DNA from: JBMYZL01 sp049610385
Lineage (GTDB): Bacteria; Bacteroidota; Bacteroidia; Flavobacteriales_D; Sanyastnellaceae
Assembly: GCA_049610385.1 (NCBI GenBank)
Contig: JBMYZL010000014.1
Span: 1-64,000, forward strand
Length of the DNA: 64,000 nucleotides
Direction of reading: 5' to 3'
Part shown: piece after piece, positions 59,077 through 64,000 of the stretch
Numbering within the stretch: position 1 is the first letter of the stretch
Layout of the letters: the number at the start of each line of letters is the position of its first letter
Translations under genes and position numbers: made by a program
Notes under the pieces: model-generated
What the model was told of the DNA's origin: nothing
Seen by the model: only the letters and a program-made list of their open reading frames with translations
The model's database searches: none

Positions 59077-60203
59077 GACATTTGGTCATTCTGAACGCCC
59101 TTCACACAGGATCACATGCTGCCTTCGCTGACAGCTTGGCGCAGATGTTGCGAACCACTGGTCGTTGGCGTGTTGACATCATGCATCTGCCAGGCAACCA
59201 CTGGAAATGGCGAATGCAAGGTGCGGGGTCTCATTTCGCACAACAGGTCAAACAATGGTCGGTCGATGACATTCCAGATTTATGGCTCACGACAGACATG
59301 ATGGATGTTTCTCGCTTCATAAGTATGTTGCCCAAACCCTTTCGTTCTGTTCCAGTTGTACAATTCTTCCATGAGAACCAACTGACATATCCTTGGTCAG
59401 CAAATGATCCAGATGTTCAACAGCGCATTGATTTGACATATGGCATGACCAATGTTCTCAGTGCCTTGTCATCCGATGCCGTATGGTTCAATTCAGCATT
59501 TCATCGAAACGAATTTCTGCGAGCAGCTGAAAAGTTGATGTCTCAAATGCCGGATGCCCACATTGGATTGGAAAGCCTGAAGAATCGGAGTCAAGTGATG
59601 TCCATGCCAATGGACTTTTCCACCGACAAAGCAGGCACCATGTCATCGGTGCTTCAAAGGCCTTTGAAATCACCCATTCGAGTCTTGTGGAACCACCGAT
59701 GGGAACGGGATAAAGCACCAGATCGATTTCTGGAGGTTCTTCGGAAGATGCAAAATGCTGGTTTGGAATTTCGTTTGATTTTAATCGGTCGACATGTGGA
59801 TGACCCGAATGTCAATCCATTTCACCGCGATCTTGAGGCGTTTTCCGAACACATCATTCATCGTGGAACAGTGAAGTCGAAGGCAGTATATCTTCATTGG
59901 CTGGCAAGTTCTGACGTCCTCATTCACGATCCGAGACAAGAATTCTTTGGAATCAGTGTCCTCGAAGCGATGTTTCAAGGTGTTTTGACCTTGGTTCCCG
60001 ATCGAGGTCCATATTCCGAATTCGTTCCACGAACATTTTTGACGGATGACCCCATTGCCACTTTGCAAAAATTGATGATGCATTCTCCCCTTGAAATCGG
60101 TCAACTTCGGAAAAGCCTTCATGAATCAGCTTGTCAATTTTCTTGGAGGCCTCTTTGCCCCATTTGGGAAGCAGAATTGAATCGAATTGCGTCCAGTTTA
60201 TGA
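59052..60203 (+). CDS. DUF3524 glycosyltransferase, tRNA-queuosine mannosyltransferase-like
   Basis: 383 residues. A GT-B fold protein with the pattern of the QTMAN/GTDC1 family: LNALHTGSHAAFADSLAQML, LPGNHWKWRMQGAGSHFAQQ, VPVVQFFHENQLTYPW, DAVWFNSAFHRNEFL, LWNHRWERDKAPDRFLEVL and DPRQEFFGISVLEAMFQGVL. Animal QTMAN attaches mannose to queuosine in tRNA-Asp; bacterial homologues are less studied. No queuosine-synthesis genes are near. The ATG at 59052 was chosen for family length. Confidence 0.82.
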   Translation: MEKAASAVRHLVILNALHTGSHAAFADSLAQMLRTTGRWRVDIMHLPGNHWKWRMQGAGSHFAQQVKQWSVDDIPDLWLTTDMMDVSRFISMLPKPFRSVPVVQFFHENQLTYPWSANDPDVQQRIDLTYGMTNVLSALSSDAVWFNSAFHRNEFLRAAEKLMSQMPDAHIGLESLKNRSQVMSMPMDFSTDKAGTMSSVLQRPLKSPIRVLWNHRWERDKAPDRFLEVLRKMQNAGLEFRLILIGRHVDDPNVNPFHRDLEAFSEHIIHRGTVKSKAVYLHWLASSDVLIHDPRQEFFGISVLEAMFQGVLTLVPDRGPYSEFVPRTFLTDDPIATLQKLMMHSPLEIGQLRKSLHESACQFSWRPLCPIWEAELNRIASSL

Positions 60204-60532
60204 AGTCGCCATCTTCACAATCCACAGATGAGGAATACATTTTTTTGACGGTTGGAGACCGCAAGCGAAATGACCCCTCTTGATTATATACTGTTGATTA
60301 TCAATATTTTAAAAAATCATCTTAAGACGAACAGCGAATAAGAGTCGACAAGACCAGTATAGATAGAAGCATGACGGGACTTGATGATTTTTAAGAAGTC
60401 AGAAAAAGGGAAAAGTCAATACCCAAATCATTTTTTTTTCCGCCAGTTTCTCCAAACATTGCATTCTCTTTCGAGGCATCATTTGCGGTGACTCGACCAC
60501 CTGTTTTTCACCACCGAAGCAAACTGCGATTC
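60204..60532. other. AT-rich gap before dnaA; candidate origin or dnaA control region
   Basis: A 329-bp gap with no credible gene. It holds an AT-rich stretch (about 60281-60326), and three 7/9 matches to the DnaA box TTATCCACA: CAATCCACA (60218-60226), the reverse-strand TGTTGATTA (60292-60300) and TTATCAATA (60298-60306). A possible promoter, TTG (60459) and ATCATTTG (60478), precedes dnaA. No exact DnaA box is present, so it may only be the dnaA promoter. Location next to dnaA and 8 kb from parAB favours an origin region. Confidence 0.3.
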
Positions 60533-61975
60533 ATGATTCAAGACCACGCCAAAGTTTGGGATCGATGCCTGACGGTTATCCGTGATAACATATCTCAACA
60601 GGCCTTTAAAACTTGGTTCAATCCGATCAAGTCGATCAAATTGGATGATAGTGTCTTGACCATTCAAGTGCCTTCGCAATTTTTTTACGAATGGCTTGAG
60701 GAACATTATGTGCAGTTGTTGCGCAAAACCATTCGGAAAGAATTGGGTCCAAATGCACGATTGGAATATAGCATCATCATGGAAAATGCGCAGCCCAATC
60801 ACAACAGGGCTTCGAGTGCATACACCGTCAAATTGCCTGGGAACAACCCAGCTTCTGTTCGCAATGGCAAGACTGAATTGCCTGTGAACACCGATACCGT
60901 CACCATCAAGAATCCTTTTGTGATTCCTGGATTGAAAAAGTTGCAGATTGACTCCAACTTGAATCCGAATTACAATTTCGACAATTTCATCGAAGGTGAG
61001 TGCAACAGATTGGCTCGTTCTGCCGGCTTCGCTGTAGCCAATAAACCCGGGGGAACTGCTTTCAATCCTTTGCTCGTTTATGGCACAACAGGTTTGGGCA
61101 AGACACACCTCATGCATGCCATCGGTCTGGAAATCAAAGAGCGTCAACCCGAACTCACCGTTTTATATGTCAGTTCCGAAACCTTCACCCACCAGTTCAT
61201 TGATGCCGTTCGGAACAACAGTGTGAACGACTTCAGCCACTTCTATCAAATGATTGATGTGTTGCTCATCGATGATGTACAATTTTTCAGCGGCAAGGAA
61301 AAAACACAAGACGTCTTCTTCCACATCTTTAACCACCTCCACCAAAGTGGGAAGCAAATCGTCTTGACCTCAGACAAACCCCCTGTGGAAATGCAAGGCA
61401 TGGAGCAGCGCTTGCTGAGTCGTTTCAAGTGGGGGTTAAGTGCAGATTTGCAAGTTCCATCTCTGGAGACGCGCATGGCCATCTTGGAAAAGATGATGTA
61501 CAAAAATGGCATTGAGCTCCCCCGTGAAGTGGTGGAATATTTGGCTTACAGCATCACCACCAATATCCGTGAATTGGAAGGTGCACTTATTAGTCTAATT
61601 GCTCAAAGCAGTCTCAACAAGAAAGCAATCACTTTGGAGTTGGCAAAACAAATGATTGACAAATTCGTTAAGAACACGGCTAGAGAAGTGAGCATTGATT
61701 ACATCCAGAAAGTGGTCTGTGATTATTTCGATCTGCCTATTGAATTGCTGAAATCCAAAACACGTAAAAGAGAGATTGTACAAGCCCGTCAAATTGCCAT
61801 GTACTTCTCCAAGAAAATGACCAAAAGTTCTTTGGCCAATATTGGACTTCACTGTGGAGGAAAAGATCATGCCACGGTTCTTCATGCCTGTCGCACAGTG
61901 AACAATCTCCAGGAAACCGACAAACATTTCCGGAAGTATTTGGACGATTTGGAGAAGAAATTGGCAATTCACTGA
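60533..61975 (+). CDS. dnaA: Chromosomal replication initiator DnaA
   Basis: 480 residues. Domain I (WDRCLTVIRDNISQQAFKTW), a flexible linker, AAA+ domain III with NPLLVYGTTGLGKTHLMHAI (Walker A) and VLLIDDVQFFSGKEKTQ (Walker B), and domain IV with the DNA-binding signature GGKDHATVLHACRTV. The ATG at 60533 gives the normal domain I; the frame opens earlier at 60488 without homology. A GTTATC-CGT-GATAAC palindrome (60575-60589) lies in its coding start. Confidence 0.97.
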   Translation: MIQDHAKVWDRCLTVIRDNISQQAFKTWFNPIKSIKLDDSVLTIQVPSQFFYEWLEEHYVQLLRKTIRKELGPNARLEYSIIMENAQPNHNRASSAYTVKLPGNNPASVRNGKTELPVNTDTVTIKNPFVIPGLKKLQIDSNLNPNYNFDNFIEGECNRLARSAGFAVANKPGGTAFNPLLVYGTTGLGKTHLMHAIGLEIKERQPELTVLYVSSETFTHQFIDAVRNNSVNDFSHFYQMIDVLLIDDVQFFSGKEKTQDVFFHIFNHLHQSGKQIVLTSDKPPVEMQGMEQRLLSRFKWGLSADLQVPSLETRMAILEKMMYKNGIELPREVVEYLAYSITTNIRELEGALISLIAQSSLNKKAITLELAKQMIDKFVKNTAREVSIDYIQKVVCDYFDLPIELLKSKTRKREIVQARQIAMYFSKKMTKSSLANIGLHCGGKDHATVLHACRTVNNLQETDKHFRKYLDDLEKKLAIH

Positions 61976-61979
61976 GGAC

Positions 61980-62459
61980 ATGGGCTCGAACGGCTCCACC
62001 CTGCGGGTTTGTGTAGTCTGCTTGGGCAACATCTGCAGAAGTCCACTGGGAGAAGCTGCACTCCGTCAAGCAGGCATGACACGAGGATTCCGTCTGAAAG
62101 TTTCAAGTGCGGGCACAGGTGGATGGCATGCGGGAGAAGCGCCCGATAGAAGATCAATCCTAACGGCAAAGAGGCACGGGCTGGACATTTCAAAACAACG
62201 CGCTCAACAATTTAGACCGGGAGATTTCTCGAGGTACGATTTGGTCTTGGCCATGGACAACCAGAATGCGAGTGATTTGCAGAAAATGGCCAAATCTCAA
62301 AATGAACGCGAGAAAGTCCATTTGTTCCTTCGAAATGGCGGAAATGTACCTGATCCATATCATGGTGACGCGTCAGATTTTGAAGCTGTCTATCAAATGG
62401 TGAAAACAGCAGCTCAAGAATGGATTGAGAAGTGGGAAGACGAGATGCCTGCGACATGA
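61980..62459 (+). CDS. Low-molecular-weight protein-tyrosine phosphatase
   Basis: 159 residues. P-loop VCLGNICRSPLGEA (Cys nucleophile, Arg) near the N-terminus and general-acid loop VPDPYHGDASDFEAVY near the C-terminus define the family. In bacteria these act on tyrosine kinases of polysaccharide export or on arginine phosphate. It begins 4 bp after dnaA and couples to the RsmI-like gene by ATGA. No cognate kinase is visible here. Confidence 0.94.
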   Translation: MGSNGSTLRVCVVCLGNICRSPLGEAALRQAGMTRGFRLKVSSAGTGGWHAGEAPDRRSILTAKRHGLDISKQRAQQFRPGDFSRYDLVLAMDNQNASDLQKMAKSQNEREKVHLFLRNGGNVPDPYHGDASDFEAVYQMVKTAAQEWIEKWEDEMPAT

Positions 62460-63160
62460 AAACCTTGCACCTTATCCCGAACACGCTGGGATCCCGAGAG
62501 GCGATTGCGCATCTTCCAGCGACCGCCATTGATGCTTTGCGGCATTGCTCCCGTTTCATTGTGGAGAGTGAGAATGCCGCACGGCGGTTGCTCAAAGATG
62601 CGCTTCCCGGTTGTAACCCCAACGATCGGCCCACCTTCCTTTTGAATGAACATACGGATGCTCAGGATTTGGTCGATTTGCTTGCATGGTTTCGACAGGA
62701 TGGCGACATCGGCGTGATTACTGATGCAGGCGCACCATGCTTGGCTGACCCCGGTGCACAAGCCGTAAGGATTGCGCACGGGGCAGGCTGGACCGTCAAG
62801 CCTCATATCGGTCCCTCTTCCATTTTGTTGGCCTTGATGGCCAGCGGATTAAATGGGCAATCCTTCGCTTTCAAAGGATACTTGCCCCGTGATGGGCAAA
62901 GACGACAAAAACTTTTCAAAGAAATTCGAGAGGGTCTTCAACGGAAAAAAGAAACCGCCATTTTCATGGAGCCTCCTTACAGAAATGAAACAGCCTTCCA
63001 AGATATTCTCGGCCATTTCCCGAAAGAAACCATGTTCTGCGTTGCAGTTAACCTGACCTTGGCAGAGGAGTGGGTTGAAACGCATTCAGTGGAAGAATGG
63101 TCTCAAATGGACACCCCTCAACTCCACAAAAAACCTTGCTTATTCTTGATTGGAAATTGA
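62456..63160 (+). CDS. RsmI-like SAM-dependent methyltransferase
   Basis: 234 residues, TP-methylase (tetrapyrrole/RsmI) fold. LHLIPNTLGSREAI start, GDIGVITDAGAPCLADPGAQ and PHIGPSSILLALMASGLNGQ are the conserved segments; FKGYLPRDGQRRQKLFKEI resembles RsmI's substrate region, and MEPPYRNE follows. RsmI makes 2'-O-methyl C1402 in 16S rRNA. Many Bacteroidota have a second RsmI-type paralogue, and which one this is cannot be told here. Its 3' end overlaps the convergent lipoprotein gene by 21 bp. Confidence 0.85.
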   Translation: MKTLHLIPNTLGSREAIAHLPATAIDALRHCSRFIVESENAARRLLKDALPGCNPNDRPTFLLNEHTDAQDLVDLLAWFRQDGDIGVITDAGAPCLADPGAQAVRIAHGAGWTVKPHIGPSSILLALMASGLNGQSFAFKGYLPRDGQRRQKLFKEIREGLQRKKETAIFMEPPYRNETAFQDILGHFPKETMFCVAVNLTLAEEWVETHSVEEWSQMDTPQLHKKPCLFLIGN

Positions 63161-63889
63161 ATCCAATTTCGCAGGAAGACTACTCAACAAATAGGCAACA
63201 CTGGTGTCGTTTTCGCTTATAAATTCCTCGTGGCCAAGTGACTTCAAACACCACACCTCGGCCTTCGCATATCGCAACTTGATGAGAGAGTCCAAGGGCG
63301 GCAACAATTGATCTGAAGCGCCAAAAGGAAATGTCCAACGATCAGTGCGCAACCATTCTTGCCGAACCCGAGAAGTCGGCAAGTTCGTGGTCTTCAAAAC
63401 GACTTCCACTTCATCACCTAACGCCACATTTTGCATGGCCTCTTCCTCTGAATGCTTGACATCAACCATACAACCGGCCATCATGAACTGGCTTTCGAAC
63501 CCCACCTGTCTCCCCCACTCTTTCCATCCATATTGAACCACAAAAGCTTCGCTGAGTTCTTGGGGATTCGAATGGGTTGATATCACCTGGAAGGCCAAAC
63601 CTGATTCAACATGTTCCATTGAATCGCCAGATCGAACTTGGTTCCAAGGGACCGTTCTCCAAGCTTCCGCCATAAACATGGGGTCTATGTTGCGAGACCA
63701 TTGAAAAAGAATTGGACGCATTTGGTGCCGATCTGAGCATTCGATCCAAATCCAGTCCCCCTCCTCGATGCACTTGACATTCAAGTCACCCAGCTCCTTC
63801 CATGTCCAAGGGGAAGGATTGCAACTGAAAGCAAAACACAAACTGGCCACCCCCATCCATTTCGTCCAAATTCGACAGCCCATGCCCAT
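63140..63889 (-). CDS. Lipoprotein of unknown function
   Basis: 249 residues with a lipobox FAFS-Cys23. The body contains a Trp-rich stretch (DWIWIECSDRHQMRP) and an MQNVALGDEVEVVLKTTN segment; VRQEWLRTDRW follows. No FKBP motif or other known domain seen. Its start overlaps the stop of the upstream FKBP-like gene (TGATG), so the two are translationally coupled; in Bacteroidota gliding-type FKBP lipoproteins often come in such neighbouring pairs. Start at 63889, with a second ATG at 63883. Confidence 0.75.
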   Translation of the reverse strand: MGMGCRIWTKWMGVASLCFAFSCNPSPWTWKELGDLNVKCIEEGDWIWIECSDRHQMRPILFQWSRNIDPMFMAEAWRTVPWNQVRSGDSMEHVESGLAFQVISTHSNPQELSEAFVVQYGWKEWGRQVGFESQFMMAGCMVDVKHSEEEAMQNVALGDEVEVVLKTTNLPTSRVRQEWLRTDRWTFPFGASDQLLPPLDSLIKLRYAKAEVWCLKSLGHEEFISENDTSVAYLLSSLPAKLDSISNQE

Positions 63890-64000
63890 CAGGATGTGGA
63901 TGTAAAATGAACATCCTTTACATGAATTTTCACATGCACCATGGCATCTTGGGGAATGCTGGGAGGAAGCCCAGTAAGGCCCCAGGCCAAAACTGATGGA
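63889..64000 (-). CDS. C-terminus of an FKBP-type peptidyl-prolyl isomerase (partial)
   Basis: Only the last 36 codons lie in the window. LAWGLTGLPPSIPQDAMVHV matches the FKBP end (AYGxxGxPPxIPPNAxLxF), which closes the proline-isomerase pocket. The rest of the gene is beyond the right edge. Its stop overlaps the lipoprotein start by one base. Confidence 0.65.
   Translation of the reverse strand, partial: PSVLAWGLTGLPPSIPQDAMVHVKIHVKDVHFTSTS

Noticed and set aside
51520..60532. parS site near parAB or dnaA
   Set aside because: No GTTTCACGTGAAAC-like palindrome was seen by eye; a computed search of the whole genome would settle it.
60575..60589. GTTATC-CGT-GATAAC palindrome as a DnaA operator
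   Set aside because: It lies in codons for domain I of DnaA and contains only TTATCCGTG, a partial DnaA box; kept as a remark in the dnaA entry.
1..64000. CRISPR arrays, insertion sequences, prophage, tRNA or rRNA genes
   Set aside because: No regularly spaced repeats, transposase or phage motifs, or cloverleaf-like sequence ending in CCA were noticed; almost all bases are in housekeeping or metabolic genes.

Overview
The window looks like chromosomal DNA of a Bacteroidota bacterium, most likely a marine-type member of the Flavobacteriales. Evidence: a SusC/SusD glycan-uptake pair; type IX secretion (T9SS) parts (PorT, a PorE-like protein) and several proteins with T9SS C-terminal sorting domains; a PUR-domain protein of the Bacteroidota DUF3276 type; a prolipoprotein diacylglyceryl transferase of about 400 residues; few Shine-Dalgarno sequences; and frequent TTG starts. 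Genes are very tightly packed, with ATGA/TGATG couplings and convergent 3' overlaps. I see no insertion sequence, prophage, CRISPR array, rRNA or tRNA. dnaA and parAB in the last 13 kb suggest proximity to the replication origin.

Layout. 1-6.1 kb is housekeeping: a LytTR regulator, clpS, rpe, coaE, an NfeD/SPFH membrane pair, an arginyltransferase-like (ATE fold) protein and exonuclease III. 6.1-24.8 kb is a maltodextrin/starch locus. On the minus strand, pfkA-gap-BadF-type sugar kinase-pgmB-maltose phosphorylase (GH65). On the plus strand, divergently, a Nudix/winged-helix (NrtR-like) regulator, a secreted GH13 amylase with T9SS tail, SusC, SusD, two accessory secreted proteins and a GH13 lipoprotein. 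A perfect 8-3-8 palindrome lies 6 bp before the regulator start, between the two arms. Together they describe a route: extracellular starch cleavage, SusCD import, phosphorolysis of maltose to glucose and beta-glucose-1-phosphate, conversion of both to glucose-6-phosphate, then glycolysis.

25-31 kb holds a secreted PQQ-type sugar dehydrogenase, a TonB-dependent receptor and a PorE-like TPR/PD40/OmpA protein. 31-38 kb has rho (with a long Asn/Arg-rich insert), porT, a CapD-like nucleotide-sugar dehydratase and small conserved genes. 38-50 kb has two large surface proteins (FG-GAP and PKD types), mtaB, lgt, an ECF sigma operon, a DEAD-box helicase and msrB.

50-64 kb is a core-gene block: PUR protein, UPF0173 hydrolase, parA-parB-DUF5683-lepB-WbqC-like, gcvT, comB, a zinc phospholipase C-like protein, a glycosyltransferase of the tRNA-queuosine mannosyltransferase (DUF3524) type, an AT-rich region, dnaA, a low-molecular-weight phosphatase, an RsmI-like methyltransferase, and a lipoprotein coupled to a truncated FKBP-type isomerase gene at the right edge.

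All functional calls come from reading motifs and gene context; no database search was run.
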